DNA from: Labyrinthula sp. Ha
Taxonomy: Eukaryota; Sar; Bigyra; Labyrinthulida; Labyrinthulaceae
Assembly: GCA_015227615.1 (NCBI GenBank)
Contig: JAALGZ010000021.1
Location: forward strand, 434,001-498,000
Length of the DNA stretch: 64,000 bases
Direction: 5' to 3'
A program made the position numbers and the translations under genes. Below the pieces are notes generated by a model. The model did no database searches and was not told where the DNA came from. It saw only the letters and a program-made list of their open reading frames with translations. Shown here one piece after another: positions 36,318 to 47,641 of this stretch (positions are counted from its first letter, which is position 1; the number at the start of each line of letters is the position of its first letter).

Positions 36318-37745
36318 AGCTAATATAAGTATACGTTTTTTCTTTTTTATTCCTATATTACTCTTAATTGCAAGTATATTTGAATTATAACCTTATTCAG
36401 GTTTGTTTCATATTATAAGAACATTTTGACTTCAAACTTGTTTTATACTCAAATTCTTCTATTCAAAGTACCAATCATTCAATCCAAGAACACAAGTCTT
36501 CAATCTAACTTCATTAACGGAGATAAATGTAATTATTCTCTGTTGCGTTCATTTACTTTCCCAATAGGTTATTTCATAGAAACAAATGTTTGTTTTCATC
36601 TAGGTTTAGCTTCAAAAAATCAATTTTTCTTCCTTTGACGTTTCTTAGTTCCTCAGAATAAACCATAACTATATATGAAAAATATTTCTAGAATCAATTT
36701 CCTTTAATATGAGTACCAGATAAGAATAAACATATCTCTTTTTCAGATGATACTATAAAAAAATAATTTGATGACTCTGATTAATCAAAGAGAGAAATAA
36801 CAATTTAAATAGTAAATATCTGAGATAGTGTATTTAGATCACCCATTCTATGAAACCCATCGTGCAATACTTGCCCTGGGTAGATGAGTTTCGATGGTTT
36901 TGTACCTTTCAAGATGGATCTGAGTTTGTTTTGGCAAATATAGAATATTGTAATTATAATCAAGTACATTGGACCACGTAGATTTATTATTTCATAGACA
37001 TCTTCTCTTTAGATGAGCATATAAGAAACTAAAAGTAAATTAAATATTTTAGTTACAACAAGAGCAACTTAAACCTAAAGAAACTTTCTTCTACAAGAAA
37101 TCAACGAGAAAATACAGGCAAAATCTACCCAAGAATGAAACTTCCCAAAATAGGAACTAGAAAAAGTAATATATATATTGAAAGATCTATTTCTTGGTAT
37201 GGAAATATCTTTTTTCTTACAATATTTGATCTTAAGGGTTATTTCACCATAACCTAAGAGATTTGCTCAGCCATCAAATGAAAAGCATTCACAGAGAATA
37301 TTAAATAAAATAAGAAGAATATATGAGAGTTACGGAATAGAAAAATTCCTGTGATAAACATATCTCTCCAAGTATTGGAAATTTCTAAATCACTCTCTAG
37401 TTTCATGAAGTCTGCTCTTTGATACATTTACAGAAAATACATAAACCAAAACAGTAAATATAATATAAATTCTTTTGCGAGGATAAACAATTGAACCTAA
37501 CTCTGAACCCCTATTTTTTAGCATATGCACTTTTTCTTATATAAATATTGGCTTAATAGAAATATATTTTCACTAGAAGTATCAGGCATCAATCTGCCAA
37601 TAACACTTTTTGTTTCCAAGACAGTCTGTCAATTCTTGCTTTTATACTACGTGTGTCTCTTCTAACACCTGAACTTTAATTGCATAGACTTCAATTAATT
37701 CATATTTTGTTTGGATAATATTTCTCTTATTTGTGACACTGGAGA
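35924..37745 (+). repeat. Inverted duplication, left arm, part 2
   Basis: The family X 3' half and about 1.4 kb of downstream non-coding DNA match the opposite strand of 58535-60360. Similarity stays clear through short landmarks (CCAATAACACTTTTTG here, its complement near 58690) and stops near 37745 and 58535. Confidence 0.85.
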
Positions 37746-38277
37746 AAATAATGTATCGCTTTTTCAAAAAAAATTTTCTGTATACTATATGCCTTGACTT
37801 TGGGCAAATTAATATTTTTTGTGCGCGGAAGTATATTCAACCTTTAATTACCTTATCTTCTCTAACGGAACTGTTGAAAAAGTATCAATGGCTAAAAATG
37901 GTTAAACTAAGGAAACAACAAGTTGTAGAATCTCATGTCAACAAAGATTATATTTCATAATGTTTAGCAAAATAATTATCTTAGTTGAAGATAAACTCCT
38001 TTCTCTAGTGTTTTGCAAACAATAAGTTTAATTTACAATATGACCTCTTTCCATTAGGTAATACAATACAGTCAAGATATTTATAATTACATTTTATGTT
38101 TCTTGTAAGAAAAAACCTTTAGTTGGTATTTCAATTATATTAAATATGGGTGATTTTTTCTATCTTATTAGCAGCGAACAGTTTAATTGACATCAAGTCA
38201 CTCTTTAAACCAAAGTTTAATACTTATAGAGTAATCATTACTCTGAAATCCTTAGGAGTAATTGCTGCTGAGAATAA
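36318..38277. other. Intergenic, no gene
   Basis: Downstream flank of family X copy 2. It lies within the inverted duplication to about 37745 and is unique after that. A 70-codon frame at 36426-36638 has a counterpart in the other arm, but the differences look random and there is no ATG, so it is probably not a gene. Confidence 0.55.
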
Positions 38278-39195
38278 CTACTGTTTTGATAAATCTGCCG
38301 ATTGGTTATCTACAAAGACAAGATCATCAATATCACGAGCATTGAAAAATATTTCTGCATTGGAACTTTTGATTTCTGTGTTTGATGAAACTGTTAGTTC
38401 AATCTGCTGAAATTTATTTCTTAGATTACAATCTCTTACAGAAACAAGATTTTGTGGTAAAAGAAGATCAAGTGTTAGAAATGTTCTTTCTATGTGCTTC
38501 ATTAATTAACTGTTTGGTAACTGAATTATAAACCCATGATTATGTTGCTGTAACATTACAACTTCGAAGTCTTGAAACTTCCCAGGAAGGAAACTCTGTT
38601 GATAAACAACCTCCATTCAAAACAGATCAAATAGCATTAAATGAATTTTTTGATAGAACTGCAGGAAAGGACCACTTACTACACTCTGCTCCTGATGTTA
38701 CCGAAAAAAATACCATATCGTTTACAGAAGATTTAATTATCACAAACTCTCCATGCGCGCTTTTAATTTCCCCATTAAAAAATACAGTTACCTGAAATTT
38801 TTTAAGGTTGAACCCAGGAGAACAAGCATAGATTGAAACAAATGAAGAACCTGTGACAGACCAAATAGTCAAGCAATTTGTTTCATCTGCTTCATTAACA
38901 ATTTGTTTTGTGGTTGTATTGTATGTCCATTCTTGGTCAGCACGACCAGTACAAGTTAAGGATCCAGAATATGCTTCACCAGGTACTATTGGTGACAAAC
39001 AAGTTTTATCATAAATTGATTGAATTACACTGAAATCTAAATTTAGTTGTTACGAGACTCTTGTTTCTGGAAATGTATCAGTACTCTCGAGTTCATCAAC
39101 TGATCTTGCATTGCTTACCAGTGGTTTATTTGAACCGACAATCGTTTCTGTAAAGATTAAGTTAGTTCCAACTAACAAGATCAAGAAATCTTCAT
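38278..39195 (-). pseudogene. Secreted beta-trefoil lectin, broken host gene
   Basis: Reads from an MKI start near 39195 through a hydrophobic signal-like segment into two tandem units of about 110 residues. Each unit has the ricin-B-type beta-trefoil signature: Cys-rich strands, a Q-x-W box (DQEW in the first unit) and the shared pattern WTYNTTTKQI / WVYNSVTKQL. The best-kept part is 38627-38998. Several in-frame stops and at least one frame change make it a pseudogene. Only the sugar-binding fold is present; there is no catalytic chain. It faces family X copy 2. Confidence 0.7.
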
Positions 39196-39669
39196 TTTTT
39201 TGTATTTGATTTTGAAGTTGCGTTTAATTTTTACAGGAATGTATTACATTTTTCAGCAGCTGTACCATTTAGACCATATTATTTTTGTTGTGGTTTTCTT
39301 ATGAATATATTTATACGTTCAAAAAGTAATTCTTATGAGTTCGAAACCATTTACAAGATATTCAGCAAGAAAAATAAAAAATGCAGTTTTCATAATATAA
39401 GATTTAGCAAACTAATCCGAATAATGTTTAGAACAAGAAAAATAATGTTACTGTCATATATCTTGAAACTTATTTATGATGAGAAATAAAGTAAAAAATG
39501 CATTCTAACGGATAAGCGTACTAAGAACTATTGACAAAGACGAATATCTTACACTTTATCTTTCAGGACTGACTGCTACTTGTATTTCACTTTTGCACCG
39601 ATATAATATTATCAGTATATATAAAGCGCAAGAAAATTCTCTTTTTTGACATTATTTGCACGTTAGAAG
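39196..39669. other. Intergenic, no gene
   Basis: AT-rich spacer between the lectin relic's start and the end of the Arf-like gene. I see nothing else in it. Confidence 0.5.
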
Positions 39670-40508
39670 TCAAGAAGTACTGGAATAACCTTGGTTTTCA
39701 AAGCAGGCAGTGCAAAAAGGTACCCAATTTGTGTTTTCCCCTCTATGTTTTGCCTCTTTATTGCACCTATTTCCATTCCCATCAACGTTTCGACAGAGAA
39801 CTACAGAGTCTTCTTTTATGCTCGGTCTTGCTACTTCTGTGGGTAGAACTTGATTCTTTTTAACTTTAACACTTTTGTTTTTCATTTCGGATTTAAGGTT
39901 GCTCTTGGTACAACTTCCTCCCACTTCCTGTATAATTTCTGCACATCTGTTCAGATAGTGTTTCTTAGAGTTTTCATTCTCCCCTTTGAACTCTGGTAAC
40001 AACAAAAACCTTAATATTCCCAATCCTTCAAAAGTCTTCCTAAGATCATCACAAATAAAGCCTTTATCTGTTCTTATTATAAAAAATACTGTTTTTGGAA
40101 GATCTACTTTCTTTAGTTCTTGTAAGAGTTCTTCACTTCGATTAGCCGCTTTGTCATGAAACAGAACAAGTGTAGCATCAGAAGATATTATTCTTTTTCT
40201 CCATATTCCCCGAATTGATATCCCTCCTCCAATATCAAACAATTTCAACTTTGCTTTTTCTTGTTCAAGGATATACAGAAAAGGTTTCGAAACACCCATA
40301 GTCGGCACGACACGCTTGAACTCTAGACATTACATCTCGAATAAAGACTACTTCCCTGAACTCCATTGAAGAACGTAGATTTTCCAGAGCCATCTAACCC
40401 CAAGATGGAGACTTTGAATTCTCCTCCACTGCATGTAAAATTGTTAGGCTCTTTGGTTCTTATTCTCCTTTTTCGTCCTTCTGTTATGCACCCACAGCAA
40501 AATTTCAT
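39670..40508 (-). CDS. Arf-like small GTPase with C-terminal zinc-binding tail
   Basis: Exons 40352-40508 and 39670-40322 give 269 residues from the ATG at 40508. Residues 37-45 are the P-loop GLDGSGKST. RVVPTMGV (56-63) matches the Arf switch I, whose Thr binds Mg, and forms only across the spliced 29-base intron. FDIGGG (81-86) is switch II; it has Gly where most Arfs have the catalytic Gln, so hydrolysis may be slow. The NKxD base-recognition box is not obvious (IIRTDKG may replace it). The N terminus is MKFCCGC, apt for palmitoylation, with no myristoylation Gly. About 90 extra C-terminal residues include C-x8-C and C-x2-C pairs suggesting zinc binding. Probably a membrane-trafficking or ciliary-type Arl. 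Divergent from the PTEN-like gene. Confidence 0.85.
40323..40351 (-). other. 29-base spliceosomal intron
   Basis: Begins GTAGTC and ends GTCTAG on the minus strand. The phase 1 join gives GKFKRVVPTMG, restoring the Arf switch I. A donor four bases further in is possible, but GTAGTC is closer to the other introns here. Confidence 0.8.
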
Positions 40509-40734
40509 TTTCGTATCTAAACGGCTAAACGAAAACTATAGGGAAACCAATGGAAAAAATATTATATTTTCATTCAAGTTTTACCATTTTTCCGTTTTTC
40601 TTCCAATAAACAGATAAGCAAGAATCCAGCTGAGACTGCCTTTCTTTTATAGTTTGTTGTTGCTTCGGTATTCTTTCTATCTGCCACGTCATCAGATCAT
40701 AGTTTGGCCATGTGGCCTCAGGGAAAAGAGGATA
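40509..40734. promoter_or_regulatory. Divergent promoter region, Arf-like / PTEN-like
   Basis: 226 bases between two starts facing away from each other must hold both promoters. It is T- and A-rich; I see no motif I can name. The PTEN-like frame is open for about 27 codons upstream of its ATG, but no upstream ATG exists there. Confidence 0.5.
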
Positions 40735-42211
40735 ATGAAATCATTCTTCGAAGACTTTAAGAAAACGTTTCAGCCCCCAGATTCTGCAGACTCCACAACT
40801 CCAAAAAAAAAGGAGACAGAATTATTTGATATCAACTTTGGAAAAATATCATCTAATATTTCATCAAAATTCAATGAAAATCTTACGCAACTGAAGCAAC
40901 TGGATATCAACACTTCCTCCCTGAAAGAGAAACTTCAATTTCTGGACTTGGATAAGCTTCAAAAAGAACAAAATGTATTTTCTCCAGAACCCCAAAATTT
41001 TACCATTCAAATATATGAAAAATTTCATCTGGTTAATCCCTTTGTTCGTTCAAGGTCTTCTGATATTTTTACACACATCCTATCTCAAAATAAACTTCAA
41101 CAAAAACCAATTCTTCTTCTCAACTTAACGGAAAGGCAATACACAAAATCTGCAGTTGACAGATTTGCCCAAAATCTTAACATTCTGGAATATAAATGTC
41201 CAGGCTTTTCAACTTGTTCTCTACGTTTGACCTTGAGAATTTTTCTAGAGACATTTAATTTTCTTCAAGCGGAGCAACAAGCAAAGATCTATATCCATTC
41301 TTTTAAAGGTTTCTTTCAACCATTTTTTTTATTTTTTAGGTCGTGGTGAACTTCTTCTTGCATTTATTTTAACGGTTATATTCCGAGGCTCTGTTGAAAA
41401 GTTTCAAACAGTTAGATCTTCGTTCGATGTCGTGAAGGGAGTTCTTGATTTTGAAGGAGATGCCGAGGAAAAGCTTGTGTATTTAGCATCTCATGACAGA
41501 TATCTTCTTTTTTATGATGCTTTTTTGGGTGGTAAAGAAGTGGAGTATAATGAAAACTGGTTTAGATTGAAATCCGTGCAATTTAAGAATTGCCCAGAAG
41601 AAGTGCTGTCAAAAGTATATGTTGAATTATATACAGATGAAGCAATGCTGGAAAAAAATAACCTCATAAAGCATGATGATTTTGCTTGGAAAACAAATTT
41701 TACGTCAATTGTTTCGGGGGACATTCTTCTCCGGGTAAGAATCAAAGAAAATGAAAAGGATGTTGTATTTTTTAGGTACCTGTTCAATACATCTTCTGTC
41801 AAAGATAACCATCTTTCAGTTCCAATAAATGAATTAGACTCAGTTAACGCTGGACTTCGAGAAGGGCTGAGAACCGAAGGTTTTGAGATATTCATCGAGT
41901 TTGGAGAAGCAGATGAGAAACACGATACTGGATTACCACATTTACTTGAAAACTTCCGCCAAGCTCTGACAAAGATAGAAGCACAAGAAAATAAGTTTGA
42001 TATAGATGTAGAACCAAAGAAGGAGCTAACTGAAAGTTTTGATCTTGATGAAGAACTTGAAAACTTAGCGTACTCAGATACAGAGAATTCTCCGTCACCT
42101 CAAGAAAAGGAAATGAAAGGAGAAGAAGCAAAAAGAGATCCACAAGTTTCTGAATCTATTGGGGATTTAGACGAGCTTGAAGAATATTTGAAAACTGTGG
42201 ATGAGACCTAA
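40735..42211 (+). CDS. PTEN-like pseudophosphatase with C2 domain
   Basis: Exons 40735-41308 and 41340-42211 give 481 residues. Residues 1-85 are a Lys/Ser-rich lead with weak coiled-coil character. A PTEN/tensin/auxilin-type phosphatase fold follows, with LLLNLTERQY matching PTEN's KIYNLCAERHY. The signature loop is HSFKGRGE (188-195) where PTEN has HCKAGKGR: the catalytic Cys is Ser and the Arg is Glu, so it cannot be an active phosphatase. FDVVKGV and a C2 domain (about 235-360) come next. The acidic tail ends in DLDELEEYLKTVDE. By analogy with auxilin and tensin it likely binds membranes or phosphoinositides as an adaptor. The 31-base intron lies inside the signature loop. Confidence 0.85.
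41309..41339 (+). other. 31-base spliceosomal intron
   Basis: Begins GTTTCTTTC and ends TTTTTTAG, very T-rich. The phase 1 join gives FKGRGELLLA, connecting the two halves of the PTEN-like domain. Confidence 0.85.
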
Positions 42212-42265
42212 AGAAAGAATGCTCTTAATCACCTAGTTCTCACCCAAATGTTGCAAATATCTATT

Positions 42266-43345
42266 TTAATATCCGTCTCCACCGCCAAAATCTTCCTCTG
42301 CTGGTTCTTCTTCAGCAGGTGCCTCTTCTTCTGGAGCCTCTTCTGCAGCTTCTTCTCCCCCTTCATCACCAAAGTCATCTTCACCCCCGCCTCCAATCTG
42401 CCAGGTACATGGACACACACATCCAAAGCAATACAAGTTGCAACAATTTACAGTACATGTACCTGTAAATGGATCTATCTGGAATTGAGATCCACTCTCG
42501 TAAAAACTATAATCCAAAAGAATTACAGTTCCCAATAAATTTGCCAGAGCAGCTGCATCAACATTTTCAGTGTCTGTTAGCTCAAGCATTAATCTATCTG
42601 CATCACCAGCGATCTCAGTCAAACCATCCATTCCAGAACCAGGTCTTAAGTGTACAATTTTTCCCTTGTGCATTTCATCAGAACTTCCTGTCAGCTCAAA
42701 GCTCTGATCCTGGCATAGCTCTACCAATCCACCTACAACACAACATGGACCTTTCACTTTATACACATCCTCTTCAGATGCATTTTTCACGTCAAACTCT
42801 GGAGTAAAAAAACCACCACATGGAGTCACCTTCTTCGATGAACCTAATTTTGTTTCTCCTTCAACTAGTAGAGTAGACTGCTCTTGTGCACAAATGTCAA
42901 AAAAAGAACAACATCCGAGTTTAAATGGTTTGTCAATCTTCATTAATTCTTTTCCACCCATTCCAGGCCTTGCATCAAGAACTCTCATTGTTAAGGGATG
43001 GTTAGGTTTACAGCAGATTCTAATGAAACAGTTTGATTCTTCTGCCATATTCAACAAAGTTTCTCCTGTCGCGCCGTCGATCACATCGTACTTGTTCGCA
43101 AACTCTACAGCATCAAAACCAGCCAAGTTCGCAAGAGCTTCCAGTTTCTCCAGTCTTTGTTTTACAAGTAGTCTCGGACGGTTAAGCAAGAAAGCTAGGG
43201 GATCTCCTGAGTTCATGTTTGTCATCTCCATCTTAGCTGGAGGTGGACCAACAGGAACTGCCTGAACTGGCACTGCTTGGACAGGAACAGCCTGAGCTCC
43301 TACCACAGGGGGTTGCCCTTTATTTCCGTATGGATTATATGCCAT
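42266..43345 (-). CDS. Phospholipid scramblase family protein
   Basis: 359 residues, single exon, ATG at 43345. The N terminus has three QAVPV units and a proline-rich run, as in animal scramblases. The scramblase domain (about 50-305) shows KYDVIDG, a Cys-rich NCFIRICC strand, PLTMRVLDA, a second Cys pair region, and GKIVHLRPG. It ends with the hydrophobic LANLLGTVILLDYSFYE segment typical of the family's C-terminal helix, then a Cys-rich CFGCVCPCTW patch. The last 45 residues are Gly/Glu/Ala-rich and very acidic. Family members move phospholipids across membranes or bind DNA or proteins, with Ca dependence in some. It converges on the PTEN-like gene with 54 bases between stops. Confidence 0.9.
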   Translation of the reverse strand: MAYNPYGNKGQPPVVGAQAVPVQAVPVQAVPVGPPPAKMEMTNMNSGDPLAFLLNRPRLLVKQRLEKLEALANLAGFDAVEFANKYDVIDGATGETLLNMAEESNCFIRICCKPNHPLTMRVLDARPGMGGKELMKIDKPFKLGCCSFFDICAQEQSTLLVEGETKLGSSKKVTPCGGFFTPEFDVKNASEEDVYKVKGPCCVVGGLVELCQDQSFELTGSSDEMHKGKIVHLRPGSGMDGLTEIAGDADRLMLELTDTENVDAAALANLLGTVILLDYSFYESGSQFQIDPFTGTCTVNCCNLYCFGCVCPCTWQIGGGGEDDFGDEGGEEAAEEAPEEEAPAEEEPAEEDFGGGDGY

Positions 43346-46300
43346 TCTTTATGTTGGTTTTTGTTCTGCGTTTGATTTGGGCTCTTTGTCGATTCAATTG
43401 TGCAGTTTTGCTTCTGTTCTGATTCCGGAATATTTGTCCGTCGATACCAACGGATAGATCTTTGGTCGGATAACAGGTAGGAAATTTATTTACTGTGGAA
43501 AAAAGGCTTGTCTCGGAATCATGATATTTTGATATGTAAAAAAATAACAAATGAGACAAATGAGATATATCGGGTATCTCGATAAAATCTGGCTCTATTT
43601 TTATTTTAATGTGATTCTTTGGAGATATTTACAAAAATTAGACTGAACTGTAACTGTATTCTATAATACTTCTATAGTCCCAGTAAAAGTACCAGATGAT
43701 CAAGAATTCATGTAAGAAATAAACAAAAGAGGATATAAATCATATTTAATTCATATTTGGGCAGTTGATTTATACCAGTTTATGAATTTCACCCTTATTG
43801 TTTGACAAAGACAATTAAAAAAAAGACAAGATATATATTGTATACTATTTATTCAATAGTTTCTAAGAATTGATAAGCTTTCCCTCTTGTTTATGGTTAC
43901 GCTTTGTAATTTTGGGTTATGAGTTTAAGAATGTGTATATGCTGTTTTAATAGATGTTTCAAAGTGAGGAGTTCTAGGTAACAGAAAATATGATATGAGG
44001 TCCTATACTAACCAACTCTAATAACTTCACAACACTTAATTAATACAAATATGTTTCTTAGGAAAAAAAAACAGGAACTCTTCTCCTAAGCCTTTTTATA
44101 TATGCACATGTTGTGGAGGAAACTGTACTGCGACTGTTAGATTCTACCCATCATTGAAGTATCTAGAGCCATTTGCAGACAATGTCACTCATTTTCAATG
44201 GGACTCAGGTTATGGGCTGTAGCACCTAGAAATATATATTTATACCTCTTGAGAGTCTTACCATAGCACAAAAGGGGTATTCAAAACTTTCCATTGCTTC
44301 CCTCAACTCTTCTTACTCAAACAAAACAAAAAATTAGCTTACATTTTTCTTAAATAACTAAGGGTAAAGAGTGAGAAATTGAGGATCCTCAAAGTTTCTC
44401 AACAGGGAACCCATTCGCCTCTTAACAAGACTCAGCAAACTACTCACGAATAAGTCCTCAACGACTAATCACTCAGAGGTCAGGAGTAATCGCTAAACAA
44501 ATTTTCCATCCACATCAGACTTAAGAATTACCTAAAATAATGCTTAAAGTACAAAATAAGTTGAGCTTCTGGGCCCTATTTTGAACAAAATAATTGTTAT
44601 TGAACACAAGACAGAAGTGAACAGGCACGGGAAAATAAGTTTCCTTTGAGTCTTTGATCGCCAAAAAATTAAAAACATATTTAGAAGATTACTCAAGGTG
44701 ATTATATCTCTAGACAAGGAAAAAGGAAGAAACAGCGAGTAAGAATCAAGTCTAACTTTGGTACATTAATAATAGAGAATATACTATATCAATTCTGAAT
44801 TGGGGAAGTTTTGAATTAGAAATAGTTCTTTACCCTGCAGAAAAATTCTGGACGATAATTTCATTATTTTCTTAAATGTTGTTTAACAGCGTGGACTTAC
44901 AAACTCCAAATGTTATATCTTTATTTTTAGCATAATACGTATAATACTTTGGCATCCGTAACTTTTCTTGTTTAAATTAATAAGTTTAGGTTTGGTCTAT
45001 TACAATATGTTTCCCATCTATCTATAACTACGTTGATGCATATCTGATAATGTCTGCAACCTTGATATTTAACTTGAGCAACTGGTTATTGGATCGGAGA
45101 GTTTCCCTATGTATGTACTCATCTCTTAGTCCTCTTCCTTTTGGTGAGTAGCTAAAAGGCTTGGTTCTTCTTTTTTCGTAAATTAACAATAGTATACATC
45201 TAATCTGTCAATTCTATATAGCCTAGAGTTCTGTTTTTAGTATTTATGCATGGAAACTCACATTTGAAATAATCTTCATCTGAACTTGACCACTTGGATT
45301 TTATTTAGTCATGGTCCCCTTATAAGAAATAGCGAGAATATTTCGTTGTAACTTTGGTTCGTTTATTTTCAGTTCTTCAAAGGTTGGGTCTAGATTACTT
45401 ATCATATTCATATTTTTAGATCTTACACCAAGTTTTAATTTAATCTCTAATAAATACTTAATTGCAAAACTCCTATCTTTAGCCCGGTATATTTACTTCG
45501 CTGTGTTTAATACCCTATCTGGTAGTTTGTAATGAACGCTTCAAAGATTTTTTTGTCAGGTTCACTGCCACATGACCTAAGTTGTAAGACCGGTTCCTTC
45601 TTGAAATTTAGGTATTTTTAAATAATTAATAAGTTTAATTCATATATAAATTTTAGATTTAACTCATATCTTTTGTTATCCCACATCCTTATGCAAATAA
45701 ATATTTATATTCAAGAACACCTTTGCATTTGAATTTTTTCCGTCAATATAATGAAACAACTCCTTTTTCAGTATACCCCATAACAGCATTAGCGCTGCTT
45801 CAATCATATCAGAGCAATGATCTAGCGCTAACACATTCCTTATTCTCTGAAAAAACCTGTAGACGAGTTGGTCCTCTACATACGAGTACCAGTGCTTCCG
45901 CAGGAAATTTGAAAAAATGATTCCTTTGTTTTTAATTCATCTTAGTTATGTGCAGTCAAATAACTTTTTTCCAACTTTATTTTTTTTTTGTCAATCTTCT
46001 TAGATAGATTTTGTCAAATTCTTCATAAGTCATGCCATCTTTGCCATCATTACTCTGGTAACTTTGGTACTAAGATAGGATTTAGAACATGTTTGTCTAG
46101 ATAGACTCTAGAAAAATTCATTTGCTACAAGTGATAGAAGTTGTTATTTCCAATGTAAAAGATGTAATTGATGATACTCAACCCTTTCGAGTTTTGTATA
46201 GATTTATAGATTTCTTGTTCATATTCATGCTCATGATTACTATTTTCTGTTCGTTCTTGATATGAAGTGATGCCTATTCTCTGAAATACTAAATACCCTT

Positions 46301-46708
46301 AATATTTTCAGCATTGAAATAGCTAAAAAAAGGTTTTTTACTGATAAAAATCCCTTCATTACCATTATACTAAAACAATCTTGAAGGCTCTTCTCTTGTT
46401 GATACTTGTATTATTCTCCATGTTCTTATATTTAGGCTCTTAACCTGTTAACATATCTTATATATTTTCATTTTTCTTAAGTTAAAATTATTTTTATTAC
46501 CCAATATAAAATCATCTTTAATAAACCAAACTGCATATTATTCTTCTCATTCAACTGTTTAGCTGCTTCTAGCTTTCCTGAGAGCTTTCAATAACTATAA
46601 ATTATTTACATGATATGACATTACCATATAATCAAACATCGTAAAATCAAGAAAAGAATCGGACACAAACACAAGAACAATTACTTAGATACCGAAAAAC
46701 ATACACAA
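43346..46708. other. Intergenic, no gene
   Basis: The first few hundred bases must hold the scramblase promoter. The rest is AT-rich with only short frames. I see no gene, repeat family or RNA I can name. Confidence 0.5.
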
Positions 46709-47641
46709 ATGGCTTCAATTGTCCATTTACCCAAGAATCAAATAAATAACAAGATTATTTCTTATTATGGAATTGGAAACAGACACGAGGAGCTTCAAAT
46801 AACTTTAAGGAAAACCCATACTGTGAAAGATTTGGAGCTGGCAGTTCGAGAAACCGAAAAGGAAACCAAACTAATGAATACATATTATATGTTGATAAAT
46901 CTATGTGAGCATCATTTTAAAGCAGATTTTATTAGTATAATTCAAGAAATCACTGCTAAGTTTCCGTTGTTAAGTGAAATCACCTTCAAACAAATCCCAA
47001 GTGCACGAGCGCTAAATTTGGTTTCCAAATATTTCTTAGATAGAAAAATAAAAGCTTCAGTAATTTTTTATTATTCGAAGATTGGATTTTATTTTGACAC
47101 TTTTGCAGATATAAAAAACATTTCTTTAGTTCTTCTACCAAATGTGCCAAATACTATTACTAAGAGTTTTGAAGAAAACAATACTTGTGGAAAACTTATT
47201 GTAAACAATACTTTTCAAAACCTCCAAAAGGTTTCTAAGTTTATTTCCAGCTCTTCTTCTTTCAATCTAACTAAATTGGATGTTTCTTTGACTGAATGGA
47301 GTCCACAAGATATAGTCTACTTTTGGTTGACACTTGCAAATTCGAAACACAATTTTAAGCTGTCGTGTTTAAAAATAGACATTTACAACATAAAATTAAG
47401 TTATATTTTCCCGACACTAAAATTTATTAATTCTCTTTCTTATTTGAAGGAATTTGTCTGGCTAGGATTTAATCAGCCTTTCGTTTATGACACTATTTTT
47501 ATTCGCCAATTAATACTCTTAAAAAACTCAGCATATTTATTTAAAAGTTTTGGTACATATTACTTTCCGAATTTAAATAAATATCTATATTTGTCAAAAC
47601 TAACAAAAACTATATCAACAAAAAACAAAACAATGGGTTAA
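46709..47641 (+). CDS. Leucine-rich protein of unknown function
   Basis: 310 residues, single exon, ATG in an A-rich context (AAATGG). No signal peptide or membrane span. Rich in Leu, Ile, Asn, Lys and Phe, with repeating strands such as LTKLDVSLTEW, LSCLKIDIYNIKL and LSYLKEFVWLGF spaced about 25-40 residues apart. This suggests an irregular leucine-rich-repeat solenoid. LELAVRETEKE near residue 50 is helical. It resembles F-box/LRR-type proteins lacking a visible F-box, but I do not recognise the family. It stands alone, 3-4 kb from its neighbours. Confidence 0.7.
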   Translation: MASIVHLPKNQINNKIISYYGIGNRHEELQITLRKTHTVKDLELAVRETEKETKLMNTYYMLINLCEHHFKADFISIIQEITAKFPLLSEITFKQIPSARALNLVSKYFLDRKIKASVIFYYSKIGFYFDTFADIKNISLVLLPNVPNTITKSFEENNTCGKLIVNNTFQNLQKVSKFISSSSSFNLTKLDVSLTEWSPQDIVYFWLTLANSKHNFKLSCLKIDIYNIKLSYIFPTLKFINSLSYLKEFVWLGFNQPFVYDTIFIRQLILLKNSAYLFKSFGTYYFPNLNKYLYLSKLTKTISTKNKTMG

